Source: Alistipes communis (lineage in GTDB: Bacteria; Bacteroidota; Bacteroidia; Bacteroidales; Rikenellaceae). Taken from it: DNA of 64,000 nt. The first letter of the stretch is position 1. Every line of letters starts with the position of its first letter. The translations under genes and the position numbers were made by a program. The notes under the pieces are model-generated. The model had not been told where the DNA came from. It ran no database searches and saw nothing but the letters and a program-made list of their open reading frames with translations. The DNA is taken from positions 1,860,001 through 1,924,000 of the forward strand of contig NZ_AP019735.1 in assembly GCF_006542665.1 (NCBI RefSeq), given 5' to 3'. This document shows, in pieces, positions 1 to 8,534 of the stretch.

Positions 1-248
1 TCGACGCCATTCTCGACGGCTCGATCGACAAGGCCAAGACGAAGAAGCTCCCGATCTTCGATTTCGAAATCCCGACCGCACTGCCGGGCGTAGATCCCGC
101 GATCCTCGATCCGCGCGATACCTACAAGTCGGCTTCGGAGTGGGACGTCAAGGCGAAGGATCTGGCCGAGCGCTTCATCAAGAACTTCGTGAAGTTCACG
201 GGCAACGACGAGGGCAAGAGCCTCGTGGCTGCCGGTCCGAAGCTCTAA
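1..248 (+). CDS. pckA: Phosphoenolpyruvate carboxykinase (ATP), C-terminal fragment
   Basis: Only the last ~81 codons are inside the window; the frame is open from base 3 and ends at TAA 246-248. The peptide (PIFDFEIPTALPGVD, then ILDPRDTY, then a helical tail with AERFIKNFVKF) matches the C-terminus of ATP-dependent PEP carboxykinase as I know the family. The enzyme interconverts oxaloacetate plus ATP with PEP plus CO2 and in anaerobic Bacteroidetes usually fixes CO2 towards succinate. The active site lies upstream of the window, so catalysis cannot be checked here. It fits with fumarase and aldolase a few kb away, but those genes are on separate transcripts. Confidence 0.85.
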   Translation, partial: DAILDGSIDKAKTKKLPIFDFEIPTALPGVDPAILDPRDTYKSASEWDVKAKDLAERFIKNFVKFTGNDEGKSLVAAGPKL

Positions 249-483
249 GCCGGTCTTACCGTTCAGGAGGAGCGAAAGAGTACGCGAAGGGCCGGTTCGA
301 TCTTCCGCAGACCGCAAGTGTTTGTGTTGTTGGTAGGTGAGAGCGGTTCGGCGGAGGTACGGTTTCCGATAGGGATTTCCGGTTCAGGGAATCGACCTTC
401 CGCAGGCGGTGCGATCCGCAATCGGTTCGAATCTTCGCGGAGCGGGAACTTCCGTTCCACTCGTTGATCCTCCTAACTATTGA
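249..483 (+). other. Long pckA 3' region with degenerate repeats, no gene
   Basis: The 235 bp between the pckA stop and its terminator hold no credible gene. Variants of a GGTTCGATCTTCCGCAG-like phrase recur (about 295-311, about 385-407, about 424-440, and beyond the terminator at about 585-615). This is an eroded repeat or a structured 3' UTR. From 529 to 905 I see nothing else beyond AT-rich patches near 730-830 that probably hold the regulator's promoter. Confidence 0.4.
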
Positions 484-528
484 ATGCAGGTTGGAAAATC
501 ATCGGATTTTCCAACCTGCATCCTTTTT
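484..528 (+). terminator. Rho-independent terminator after pckA
   Basis: Perfect 17-bp inverted repeat (484-500 with 505-521) around a 4-nt ATCG loop, then CCTTTTT. It is the only strong terminator after pckA, 235 bp past the stop codon. Confidence 0.85.
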
Positions 529-905
529 ATCCGGTCGGGTCGATCGTTCCGGCGGCGGTGCGGATCTTCCGGATGCGGCAGGGCCGGTTCGTCTGGAATC
601 TTCCGGCGATGCGGTCGGCCGCGACGGCCTTTTACGCGGTTTTGCCTGCCGGCGGCTGCCCGCGCGGCCGGGCGGAGAGGGCGATTCCGGAGTCTCGTGC
701 GTTGGTTTTGTACGCCGCAATCGGGGATCGCTACTTTTTAAGGGGTGAAAAAGGGGATTTTTTAGGAAATTCCGGGGAATTTCCGTATCATTGTAGATCG
801 AAAATCCGGAAATGTGGATTCTTCCGGGGATTCACGTTCGGGAAATCTTTCTCGTCGGAGGAGGATGCGCGGCGGTCGCCGGGATGGATTTCGGGGCGGA
901 GTTCC

Positions 906-986
906 CGTAACGTGAGTTCGACGTGAATCCATGACGGCGAATCCGCAGGCAAGGTCAACAATTTGTTACGTCGAACTCTCGTTACG
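906..986. repeat. 19-bp inverted repeat ahead of the AraC-type gene
   Basis: CGTAACGTGAGTTCGACGT at 906-924 is the reverse complement of 968-986 with one mismatch; 43 bp separate the arms. The right arm ends 4 bp before the ATG at 991. It could be a two-site operator for autoregulation or a leader stem-loop that hides the translation start. Confidence 0.8.
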
Positions 987-990
987 TTTT

Positions 991-1878
991 ATGGTGAAGC
1001 CCAACAACCTGCGCAAGGTGTCCATCGCCCGGTTGAAGCAGGAGATGCAGGATACGGTTTTTCTGTCGGACGATCTGGCCATTACGACCATCGATTATCT
1101 GCGCAATCCCACGTCGGAGATTCCCGTGTCGCTCGACGGGTTCGCGGCGATGATCATGATGAGCGGGTCGGCGGTGCTCTCCATCGATACCGAGACCTAT
1201 GAAGTCCGGCCCAACATGCTGGTATTCTTCCGTCCCGGCAGCATCATCCGGACGATCCGCTGTTCGTCCGATGCGACGGCCTATCTGGTCGCCTGTTCGA
1301 AGGCGTTCGTCAGCGACATCCAGGTCGATATTTCGGCGTCGCTGCCCATTCACATGCGCTTCGGCCGCAAACCCTGTTTGCAGGTGACCGAACGCGACGT
1401 GGCCGAAATCCGGCAGTTTTTCCAGCTTATCAAGACCGTGATCCAGAGCGATAAGGAGCGGTATCGCAAGGAGATCATCCACACGCTTTTCACGGCGGTT
1501 TTCTATCTGATTACCGAGTTGAACCAGCGCGAGCAGTCGAGCGAGCAGAAGCAGGGCCGCTGCGAAGTGCTTTTCGACCAGTTCATGCAGCTGCTGGGCG
1601 AGTACAACAAGCGGGAGCGGAACGTGAGTTTTTATGCCAGGCAGTTGAACATCACCCCGAAATATCTCTCGTCGGTGGTGAAGGAGGTGAGCGGCAAGAC
1701 GGCGGCCAAGTGGATCGACGAATCGGTCATCCTCGAAGCGAAGTCGTTGCTGAAATATTCGGGCATGAGTATTCAGGAGATCGCCTACCACCTCAATTTC
1801 AGTACGCAGTCCTTCTTCGGAAAGTATTTCAAACAGCATACGGGTACCTCGCCGTCGCGTTACAAGCGCAAGGGGTAA
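991..1878 (+). CDS. AraC-family transcriptional regulator
   Basis: Predicted 295-residue DNA-binding regulator. The N-terminal ~150 residues look like a cupin-type sensor domain (VSLDGFAAMIMMSGSA, PNMLVFFRPGS). The C-terminal ~90 residues are a clear double helix-turn-helix AraC domain: ARQLNITPKYLSSVVKEVSG for the first helix pair and MSIQEIAYHLNFSTQSFFGKYFKQHTG for the second, ending SPSRYKRKG. I start at ATG 991 because the upstream in-frame ATG at 931 would place the start inside the inverted repeat and add 20 residues unlike the family. The ligand is unknown. The convergent FAD oxidoreductase and the 19-bp inverted repeat are possible targets, which is inference. Confidence 0.9.
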   Translation: MVKPNNLRKVSIARLKQEMQDTVFLSDDLAITTIDYLRNPTSEIPVSLDGFAAMIMMSGSAVLSIDTETYEVRPNMLVFFRPGSIIRTIRCSSDATAYLVACSKAFVSDIQVDISASLPIHMRFGRKPCLQVTERDVAEIRQFFQLIKTVIQSDKERYRKEIIHTLFTAVFYLITELNQREQSSEQKQGRCEVLFDQFMQLLGEYNKRERNVSFYARQLNITPKYLSSVVKEVSGKTAAKWIDESVILEAKSLLKYSGMSIQEIAYHLNFSTQSFFGKYFKQHTGTSPSRYKRKG

Positions 1879-1884
1879 CGACGA

Positions 1885-1924
1885 AGCGCGGGGTTCCGGA
1901 ATCGGGACCCCGCGCTCGCATTTT
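1885..1924. terminator. Bidirectional terminator between convergent genes
   Basis: Inverted repeat AGCGCGGGGT (1885-1894) / ACCCCGCGCT (1907-1916) followed by a T tract on the plus strand. It lies between the AraC-type gene and the convergent FAD oxidoreductase. Confidence 0.75.
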
Positions 1925-1936
1925 ATACGGAGCGGA

Positions 1937-3310
1937 TCAGTCGCGCAGGTAGGCGCCCGTCGCACGCAGTTCGGCGCGCAGCGCCTCCACGTCGAGATCG
2001 GCGGGCTGCACGCCCGCCTTCAAGGCCAGCCGTGCGGCGCGTCCGGCCGCTTCGCCCAACGCCATGCAGGTCGACATGACGCGCGTCGAAGCCATCGCTT
2101 CGTGGTTCATCGACGAGCAGCGGCCCGCGACGAGCAGATTGCCTACATGGGCCGGAATCAGCGTGCGGTAGGGGATGTCGTAGCAGTCGTCGCACCAGTA
2201 GAGCGTGCAGTCGCCGCCCTTGGCGTGGTGGATGTCCACCGGATAGCCCGCCACGGCGATGGCATCGTCGAAACGACGGTCTTCGAGAATATCTTCTGCC
2301 GTGAGGACGTATTTGCCTACGATCACGCGGCTCTCGCGGATACCCATGAAGGGTGCGATTTTTTCCAGATGCGCTCCGGCGAAGCCCGGCACGAATTCGC
2401 GCAGGTAACGTTCCACCTCGTAGACCTGCTTGCGGCCCTCGATCTCGCCGTGCGTGTAGCTTTCGGGACGGGTCGAGTCGACGCCGTTCACGCGCGTCAT
2501 GTTGACCCAGATCTCGTCGTCGGCAAGTCCCGTGATGAGGATCGTGCGTGCTACGGGGATGTGGATACCCTTGGCGCGCGCCTGCTCGATTTGGTTGCGC
2601 AAGCCGACGGTGATGAACTTGCCCGTGCGGAACTGCTCGGCCGGCATGGTGTCCATGTCGTAGACGTCGGGATGCTGGACGATCGCGTCGCGCAGCCGCT
2701 GCACGTCGACACCCTTCATACAGAACATCAGCGTCGGGGGCTGCATGCCGCCTTCGGCGTCGCCCTTGCGGCACTCGACGCCCGCGTGGAAGGCCACGTC
2801 GCCGTCGCCCGTGCAGTCGATGACGGTGCGGGCCAAGATCGCTTCGCGGCCCGCCTTGCTCTCGATGATGACGCCCTTCACGTCGTCGCCCTCCTTGACT
2901 ACGTCGGTGCAGAAGACGTAGAGCAGTACCTCGACGCCCTTCTCCTCCATGATTTCGAGTGCCGTGCGCTTGGCCTCTTCGGGGTCGATGATCGTCAGGC
3001 TCATGTGCAGGGCGCAGGGACGGTGTTCGCTCGCTGCGCCGCGTGCACGCAGCCGGTCGATGAAGTTCTGGGGCAGGCCCTTGATGATCTGCGTTCCCTT
3101 GTGTCCCAGGAATCCGAGTACAGGCAGGCCGATCGTAAGGTTGCCGCCCAGAAAACCGCGGCTCTCGACGAGCATTACGCGCAGGCCGTCGCCCGCAGCC
3201 GCCTCGGCGGCCATGATGCCGGCGGGGCCGCCGCCCACGACCAGAACGTCCGCCTCGGCGCGGACGGGGATGTCGCGTGCCGGACAATGTATTGAATGTT
3301 TTTCGCTCAT
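1937..3310 (-). CDS. FAD-dependent oxidoreductase (FAD_oxidored family)
   Basis: 457 residues with an N-terminal dinucleotide-binding motif (DVLVVGGGPAGIMAAEAA, then a Glu at the end of the second strand in LVESRG) and a second FAD contact CTGDGDVAFHAG. This arrangement is typical of the FAD_oxidored (PF12831-like) flavoproteins common in Bacteroidetes and often linked to carbohydrate catabolism; the substrate cannot be told from sequence. No signal peptide is seen, so it is probably cytoplasmic. The gene stands alone, with a GAAACGTTTC-type palindrome 53 bp upstream of the start that may be a LacI-family operator. Confidence 0.8.
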   Translation of the reverse strand: MSEKHSIHCPARDIPVRAEADVLVVGGGPAGIMAAEAAAGDGLRVMLVESRGFLGGNLTIGLPVLGFLGHKGTQIIKGLPQNFIDRLRARGAASEHRPCALHMSLTIIDPEEAKRTALEIMEEKGVEVLLYVFCTDVVKEGDDVKGVIIESKAGREAILARTVIDCTGDGDVAFHAGVECRKGDAEGGMQPPTLMFCMKGVDVQRLRDAIVQHPDVYDMDTMPAEQFRTGKFITVGLRNQIEQARAKGIHIPVARTILITGLADDEIWVNMTRVNGVDSTRPESYTHGEIEGRKQVYEVERYLREFVPGFAGAHLEKIAPFMGIRESRVIVGKYVLTAEDILEDRRFDDAIAVAGYPVDIHHAKGGDCTLYWCDDCYDIPYRTLIPAHVGNLLVAGRCSSMNHEAMASTRVMSTCMALGEAAGRAARLALKAGVQPADLDVEALRAELRATGAYLRD

Positions 3311-3362
3311 AATTAGGATGGGTTGTTTATCGGTTCATGATTTATCCGTTTTGACCCGCGGC

Positions 3363-3374
3363 CGAAACGTTTCG
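3363..3374. promoter_or_regulatory. Candidate LacI-type operator
   Basis: Perfect 12-bp palindrome CGAAACGTTTCG with the central CG typical of LacI-family operators, 53 bp upstream of the oxidoreductase start. A weak -7-like box (TATATTTA on the minus strand, 3385-3392) sits just upstream, so a repressor bound here would lie just downstream of the start of transcription. Confidence 0.45.
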
Positions 3375-3413
3375 TTTTCGGTTGTAAATATATGTTTTTT
3401 ATGTCGAAAAAGC

Positions 3414-3453
3414 AAATAAAAAGAAAACGTCCGGAGAGAAAACCGGACGTTTT
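3414..3453 (-). terminator. Terminator of the aldolase gene
   Basis: Inverted repeat AAAACGTCCGG (3424-3434) / CCGGACGTTTT (3443-3453); on the minus strand it is followed by a U-rich tract. It lies just past the aldolase stop. Confidence 0.85.
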
Positions 3454-3479
3454 TCGTATAAAGGGTCTCGTGTACGAGA

Positions 3480-4478
3480 CTAAGCCTTGCCTGCCGAACC
3501 CAGCACGTTCTCGCATTTGTGCATGTAGAGCTTCTTCAACTCGTCGCGGGCCGGACCCAGGTATTTGCGGGGGTCGAACTCGGCGGGGTTGTCGATGAAG
3601 ACCTTGCGTACGGCGGCGGTCATCGCCAGACGGCCGTCGGAGTCGATGTTGATCTTGCATACGGCGCTCTTGGCTGCCTTGCGGAGCTGCTCCTCGGGAA
3701 TGCCGACGGCATCTTTGAGCTTGCCGCCATGCGTGTTGATGATCTTCACGTACTCCTGCGGAACCGACGAAGCACCATGCAGCACGATGGGGAATCCGGG
3801 GAGTTTCTTCTCGATCTCGGCCAGAATGTCGAAGCGCAGTTCGGGCGGAACGAGGATGCCCTCGGCGTTGCGGGTGCACTGTTCGGGCTTGAACTTGTTG
3901 GCGCCGTGCGACGTGCCGATCGAGATGGCCAGCGAGTCGACGCCGGTCTTCGTCACGAAATCGATCACCTCTTCGGGCTTGGTGTAGTGCGCGACCTCCG
4001 AAGCTACCTCGTCTTCGACGCCGGCCAGTACGCCCAGCTCGCCTTCGACCGTCACGTCGTGCTGGTGAGCATACTCGACGACCTTTTTCGTGAGGGCTAC
4101 GTTCTCATCGTAGGGGAGCGACGAACCGTCGATCATCACCGACGAGAAGCCCATGTCGATGCAGCTCTTGCACAGTTCGAACGAATTGCCGTGGTCGAGG
4201 TGCAGCGTAATCGGAATACCCTTGCCGCCGTTGAGCTCCTTGGCATACTCCACGGCGCCCTGTGCCATGTAGCGCAGCAACGTCTGGTTGGCGTATTTGC
4301 GGGCGCCGGCCGACACTTGCAGGATAACGGGCGAATTGGCCTCGACGCACGCCGAAATGATCGCCTGCAACTGCTCCATGTTGTTGAAGTTGAATGCAGG
4401 AATGGCATAACCGCCCTTGATGGCCTTGGCGAACATCTCGCGCGTATTCACCAGTCCGAGTTCTTTGTAAGATACCAT
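3480..4478 (-). CDS. fba: Class II fructose-1,6-bisphosphate aldolase
   Basis: 332 residues. It splits fructose 1,6-bisphosphate into dihydroxyacetone phosphate and glyceraldehyde 3-phosphate using a divalent metal. Visible class II marks: AIPAFNFNNMEQLQAI near the N-terminus, the metal-binding ITLHLDHGNSFE, VEGELGVLAGVED, and the second metal/phosphate region PIVLHGASSVP with INIDSDGR further on. Length is normal for the longer (type B-like) Bacteroidetes enzymes. It has its own promoter (-7 box 4532-4539) and terminator, so it is monocistronic, back to back with fumarase. Confidence 0.95.
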   Translation of the reverse strand: MVSYKELGLVNTREMFAKAIKGGYAIPAFNFNNMEQLQAIISACVEANSPVILQVSAGARKYANQTLLRYMAQGAVEYAKELNGGKGIPITLHLDHGNSFELCKSCIDMGFSSVMIDGSSLPYDENVALTKKVVEYAHQHDVTVEGELGVLAGVEDEVASEVAHYTKPEEVIDFVTKTGVDSLAISIGTSHGANKFKPEQCTRNAEGILVPPELRFDILAEIEKKLPGFPIVLHGASSVPQEYVKIINTHGGKLKDAVGIPEEQLRKAAKSAVCKINIDSDGRLAMTAAVRKVFIDNPAEFDPRKYLGPARDELKKLYMHKCENVLGSAGKA

Positions 4479-4531
4479 AACCGTTAAATTTTAGTTATTT
4501 GATACGAAATGAATCTCTATGGGAGTTCATG

Positions 4532-4539
4532 CAAAGATA
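4532..4539 (-). promoter_or_regulatory. -7 box of the fba promoter
   Basis: TATCTTTG on the minus strand matches the Bacteroidetes TAnnTTTG -7 element, about 54 nt upstream of the fba ATG. No clear -33 TTTG at the right spacing. Confidence 0.6.
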
Positions 4540-4659
4540 CAACAAAATTCAGAAACCGCCGCGCGGGAATTCGGAATATTTTTTAATAAATTGAAAAGCG
4601 TGCGGCGCGGGCGGATATTTCGCAAGAATTTCGTATCTTCGACGGCGTCTTAGATACTT

Positions 4660-4716
4660 CGCTCGGCATAATCAAACATAAATGTTTGCTTCTGCGCTCG
4701 ACTTTTCGTATCTTTG
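4660..4716 (+). repeat. Palindromic promoter-bearing repeat (copy 1) with the fumarase promoter
   Basis: Short repeat with a perfect hairpin CAAACAT-AA-ATGTTTG (4673-4688), flanked by CTCGGCATAAT and TGCGCTCGAC. Its right half forms a full promoter: TTTG 4685-4688, 20-bp spacer, TATCTTTG 4709-4716. The same architecture recurs upstream of three other genes (21508, 33755, 49192). It gives fumarase a leader of about 225 nt. Confidence 0.75.
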
Positions 4717-4842
4717 GCCTCTGTAAATCGCAGACCGGCGGAGGGCGCTTTGCGCCGTCGTGCCGTGCATCGCGGCCGGGAAGCGGAGAGCGGATTTCCT
4801 TCGGGAAGAATGCCGGTGCGGTGCGATTGTAATGTTAAGGAA

Positions 4843-4903
4843 CGTTTTCGTTAAGCCGAGTGCAGAGCCGAACTTGTTCAGGCTATGCCGAAGCGAGAAA
4901 ACG
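4843..4903 (-). repeat. Palindromic repeat of the same family without a -7 box (copy 2)
   Basis: Outer arms CGTTTTCG / CGAGAAAACG enclose inner pairs GCA-AGCC / GGCT-TGC around ACTTGT. Read on the minus strand it shows the family core (CGGCATA...GCACTCGGCTTA), but the TCGTATCTTTG promoter end is replaced by ACGAAAACG. It lies within the fumarase leader. A close relative is at 12640-12699. Confidence 0.65.
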
Positions 4904-4948
4904 AGGAAAGGAATTCAACATTTAACGATCTAAAAAATAACGCGAATT

Positions 4949-6562
4949 ATGCCAGAATTCATCTATCAGGAGCCGTTCCCCGTGGGCGAGGACACCACGG
5001 AGTACCGTCTGTTGACCAAGGATTACGTGAAAGTCGTGGAGTGCGACGGCCGCAAGATTTTGAAAGTCGACCCCAAGGGGTTGGAGGAGTTGTCGAAGGC
5101 CGCCTATTCCGACGTGTCGTTCTACCTGCGTGCTTCGCACTTGCAGAAACTGCGCAACATCCTCGAAGATTCCGAAGCCTCCGACAACGACCGCTTCGTG
5201 GCCTACACCATGCTGCTGAACCAGTGCGTCGCAGCCGAAGGCGAACTGCCCACCTGTCAGGACACGGGTACGGCGATCTGTATCGGCCACAAGGGCGAGG
5301 ACGTCTATACGGGCGCCGACGACGCCGAGCATATCGCGCGCGGCGTCTACGAGACCTACAAGGAGCGCAACCTGCGCTATTCGCAGGTGGTTCCCTTCAC
5401 GATGACCGACGAGAAGAATTCGGGCACGAACCTTCCGGCGCAGATCGACATCTACGGAGGCCACCCCGGCATGGAGTACGAGTTCCTCTTCATCACCAAG
5501 GGCGGCGGTTCGGCCAACAAGACCTTCCTCTACCAGCAGACCAAGGCGCTGCTCAACGAGAAGACGCTCACCGAGTTCATCCGTACCCACATCAAGGATC
5601 TGGGCACTTCGGCCTGCCCGCCCTACCATCTGGCGATCTGCATCGGCGGAACGTCGGCCGAAATGTGCCTCTCGACCGTGAAGAAGGCCTCGGCGGGTTA
5701 TCTCGACGCGCTGCCCACGTCGGGCAACGAGGGCGGCCGCTGCTTCCGCGATCTGGAATGGGAGGAGAAGGTGCTCAAAATCTGCCAGGAGAGCGGCGTG
5801 GGCGCTCAGTTCGGCGGCAAGTACCTCGTGCATGACGTGCGGGTGATCCGTGCGCCGCGTCATGCCGCTTCGTGCCCCGTGGCCATCGGCGTGAGCTGCT
5901 CGGCCGACCGCAACATCAAGGCGAAGATCACCCCCGAAGGCATCTTCCTGGAGCAGTTGGAGAAGAATCCCGCCCGGTTCCTTCCGAAGCAGGCGCCTGC
6001 CATGTCGCCGGCCGTCGACATCGATCTGGACGAGGGGATGGACAAGGTGCGCGAGATTCTGACGAAGTATCCGATCAAGACGCGCCTGAACCTGCGCGGA
6101 ACGCTCATCGTGGCACGCGACATCGCCCACGCCCGCATCAAGCAGATGCTCGACGAAGGCAAGCCGATGCCCGACTATTTCAAGAAGCATCCGGTCTACT
6201 ACGCCGGCCCCGCGAAGACTCCCGAGGGGATGGCTTCGGGTTCGTTCGGCCCCACGACGGCCGGCCGTATGGATCCCTACGTCGACCTGTTCCAGTCGCA
6301 CGGCGGTTCGATGGTGATGGTGGCCAAGGGCAACCGTTCGCAGGCCGTCACCGACGCCTGCCGGAAGCACGGCGGGTTCTATCTGGGGTCGATCGGCGGG
6401 CCGGCGGCGATTCTGGCCAAGAACTCGATCAAGTCGGTCGAGGTGGTCGACTTCCCCGAGCTGGGCATGGAGGCCGTCCGCAAGATCTACGTCGAGGATT
6501 TCCCCGCCTTCGTCATCGTGGACGACAAGGGCAACGACTTCTTCGCCGACTTCAAGCACTGA
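4949..6562 (+). CDS. fumA: Fumarate hydratase, class I (iron-sulfur)
   Basis: 537 residues, the normal length of a fused alpha-beta class I fumarase. It hydrates fumarate to malate with an oxygen-sensitive [4Fe-4S] cluster. Candidate cluster cysteines sit in LPTCQDTGTAICIG, GTSACPPYHLAICIGG and the region around CPVAIGVSCSADRN. The C-terminal half carries the beta-domain signature PVYYAGPAKTPEGMASGSFGPTTAGRMD. Start ATG 4949 follows an AT-rich leader. In this metabolism the enzyme probably runs in the reductive branch together with PckA. It has its own promoter within the repeat at 4660 and a terminator at 6581. Confidence 0.95.
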   Translation: MPEFIYQEPFPVGEDTTEYRLLTKDYVKVVECDGRKILKVDPKGLEELSKAAYSDVSFYLRASHLQKLRNILEDSEASDNDRFVAYTMLLNQCVAAEGELPTCQDTGTAICIGHKGEDVYTGADDAEHIARGVYETYKERNLRYSQVVPFTMTDEKNSGTNLPAQIDIYGGHPGMEYEFLFITKGGGSANKTFLYQQTKALLNEKTLTEFIRTHIKDLGTSACPPYHLAICIGGTSAEMCLSTVKKASAGYLDALPTSGNEGGRCFRDLEWEEKVLKICQESGVGAQFGGKYLVHDVRVIRAPRHAASCPVAIGVSCSADRNIKAKITPEGIFLEQLEKNPARFLPKQAPAMSPAVDIDLDEGMDKVREILTKYPIKTRLNLRGTLIVARDIAHARIKQMLDEGKPMPDYFKKHPVYYAGPAKTPEGMASGSFGPTTAGRMDPYVDLFQSHGGSMVMVAKGNRSQAVTDACRKHGGFYLGSIGGPAAILAKNSIKSVEVVDFPELGMEAVRKIYVEDFPAFVIVDDKGNDFFADFKH

Positions 6563-6580
6563 TGCCTGAAAAGGTCTGAT

Positions 6581-6623
6581 ACGCACCACAATCGGCTCTT
6601 CGGAGCCGACTGTGGTGTGTTTT
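6581..6623 (+). terminator. Terminator of fumarase
   Basis: Long hairpin: CACCACA / TGTGGTG and TCGGCTC / GAGCCGA around a TTCG tetraloop, with one A-C mismatch, followed by TTTT. Confidence 0.9.
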
Positions 6624-6695
6624 GTGCCGCAGGCAATAAAACGGCCTGTTTTTCGTTACGTCCAAGATAGTACAACAGTCAATCGATATTACGGA

Positions 6696-8528
6696 ATGAA
6701 ACGAACCGTTTATACGTGGATGCTGACCTTGCTGACGGTATTCGGCGCAACGGTCGCGTCGGCCGACGAAAAGGTCTCCTTCGAGGTGAAGGCGCCGATG
6801 GTGGTGGCCAAAGGCGAAGCCGTGCGCGTCGAATTCTCGCTCAACGCCTCTCCCGACGAAGGTTCCTTCACGGCCCCGTCGTTCGAGGGGTTCGACGTGA
6901 TCGCAGGACCGGCCTTTTCGCAGGGCAGTTCGATTCAGATCGTTAACGGGCAGATGACCCGCAGCAGCAACTACACGATCACCTACGTGCTTTTGCCGCA
7001 GCAGGAGGGCAACTTCACCATCGGTGCGGCCTCCGTGCGGGTCGGCAAGAGCCAGTACAAGACCAAGGCGCTGCCGATCGAGGTGGTGGAGGAGACGCCG
7101 GAGAGCAGCGGCGGCCAGCAGGCGGTGCAGGGCGGCCAGTCGGCCGACGACGTGCAGCAGGTCTCGAAGGACGACATCCTGCTGCGCATGATTCTGTCGC
7201 GCACGACCGCTTTCAAGGGCGAGCCGATCCGTGCGACGCTCAAACTCTACTACCGCGTCAACCTGCGGGGCGACAACGGCAGCAAGTTCCCGTCGTTCAA
7301 CGGCTTCTGGGCACAGGAGATCGAGCAGGACGCACAGCCCCAGCGCGAACGCTACAACGGCAAGGTCTACGAGACGCAGGTCATCAAGGAGTATCTGCTC
7401 TACCCGCAGCAGTCGGGCGAACTGACCGTCGAACCCGCCGAGCTGAACGTCGTTGCGCAGGTGTTGGTGCAGAGCGCCAATCCCGATCCCTTCTTCGGCG
7501 GCGGCCACGAGGTCTACGACGTGCGCCGTTCGCTGCGCACGGCACCGGTCAAGGTGACGGTGCGCGACCTGCCCGCGGGCGCTCCGGCAAGTTTCAGCGG
7601 TGCCGTCGGCAAGTTCACGATGGCCTCCGACGTTCCTTCGACGGAGCTGGCGGCCAACTCGGCGGCGACCTATACGATCAAGATTTCGGGTACGGGCAAC
7701 CTGTCGTTCGTACAGGCGCCCAAACTGACGCTCCCCAGTTCGTTCGAGCAGTACAACGTCAAGACGACCGAGTCGATGAAGACCACGGCGGCCGGTACGA
7801 CCGGCTACCGTCAGTTCGAATACCCGTTCATCGCCCGCGCCGAAGGCGAGTACGAGATCGCACCGGTGGAGTTCACCTATTTCGACCCCGCGAAGAAGCA
7901 GTATATCACGCTTTCGACGGCGCGTCTGCCGATCAACATCGCGCCCGATGCGGGCGGCGGCGTAGCGGCGCAGGTGGTCACGGGTCTTTCGAAGGAGGAT
8001 GTGAAGCTGCTGGGGCAGGACATCCGTTTCATCAAACTCGGACGCGGAAACCTGCATTTGCAGGGGCGGCCGTTCATGGGCGGGACGCTCTATTTCGTGC
8101 TGCTGGCGGCGATCGTGGGACTCTTCGCGGCGGCATACGTCGCGCTGCGCAAACGGATCCGCGACCGTCAGAATGCGGTGCTCATGCGCGGCAAGCGAGC
8201 CAACAAGGTGGCCGTACAGCGGTTCCGCGCTGCGGCGAAATTCATGCAGGAGGAGAACCGCCATGCCTTTTACGAGGAGATGCTGCGGGCGTTGTGGGGC
8301 TACATGAGCGACAAGTTCAACATTCCGGTGGCCAATCTGACGAAGGAGAACGTGCGCGAGGAGCTCAATAAACGGGGCGTTTCGCAGGAGTTGTCGCAGA
8401 GCTTCTCGGAGATCATCTCGCAGTGCGACGAGGCGCAGTACTCGCCGTTGGCCGGGGCGCGCATGAGCGACGTCTACAACGCAGGGGTGGATTTTATTTC
8501 GAAACTCGAATCGGTGATTAAAAAATAG
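6696..8528 (+). CDS. batD: BatD-family protein
   Basis: 610 residues from ATG 6696. The start is chosen because it opens directly into a signal peptide (MKRTVYTWMLTLLTVFGATVASA); earlier in-frame starts lie in the fumarase terminator. The long periplasmic part begins VSFEVKAPMVVAKGEAVRVEFSLNA and holds several immunoglobulin-like beta segments. A single membrane span (about residues 455-478, LYFVLLAAIVGLFAAAYVAL) precedes a basic cytoplasmic tail. BatD belongs to the Bat (Bacteroides aerotolerance) complex. Here only batD and batE are together: moxR, the DUF58 gene and batA-C are not next to it. Confidence 0.88.
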   Translation: MKRTVYTWMLTLLTVFGATVASADEKVSFEVKAPMVVAKGEAVRVEFSLNASPDEGSFTAPSFEGFDVIAGPAFSQGSSIQIVNGQMTRSSNYTITYVLLPQQEGNFTIGAASVRVGKSQYKTKALPIEVVEETPESSGGQQAVQGGQSADDVQQVSKDDILLRMILSRTTAFKGEPIRATLKLYYRVNLRGDNGSKFPSFNGFWAQEIEQDAQPQRERYNGKVYETQVIKEYLLYPQQSGELTVEPAELNVVAQVLVQSANPDPFFGGGHEVYDVRRSLRTAPVKVTVRDLPAGAPASFSGAVGKFTMASDVPSTELAANSAATYTIKISGTGNLSFVQAPKLTLPSSFEQYNVKTTESMKTTAAGTTGYRQFEYPFIARAEGEYEIAPVEFTYFDPAKKQYITLSTARLPINIAPDAGGGVAAQVVTGLSKEDVKLLGQDIRFIKLGRGNLHLQGRPFMGGTLYFVLLAAIVGLFAAAYVALRKRIRDRQNAVLMRGKRANKVAVQRFRAAAKFMQEENRHAFYEEMLRALWGYMSDKFNIPVANLTKENVREELNKRGVSQELSQSFSEIISQCDEAQYSPLAGARMSDVYNAGVDFISKLESVIKK

Positions 8529-8534
8529 GAGGCT

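Noticed and set aside
424..433. GGTTCGAATC, similar to a tRNA T-loop
   Set aside because: No acceptor, D or anticodon arm can be built around it; it belongs to the degenerate repeats of this region.
480..926. 148-codon plus-strand frame after pckA
   Set aside because: It begins inside the pckA terminator stem and has no recognisable domain, no promoter and codon use unlike the neighbours.
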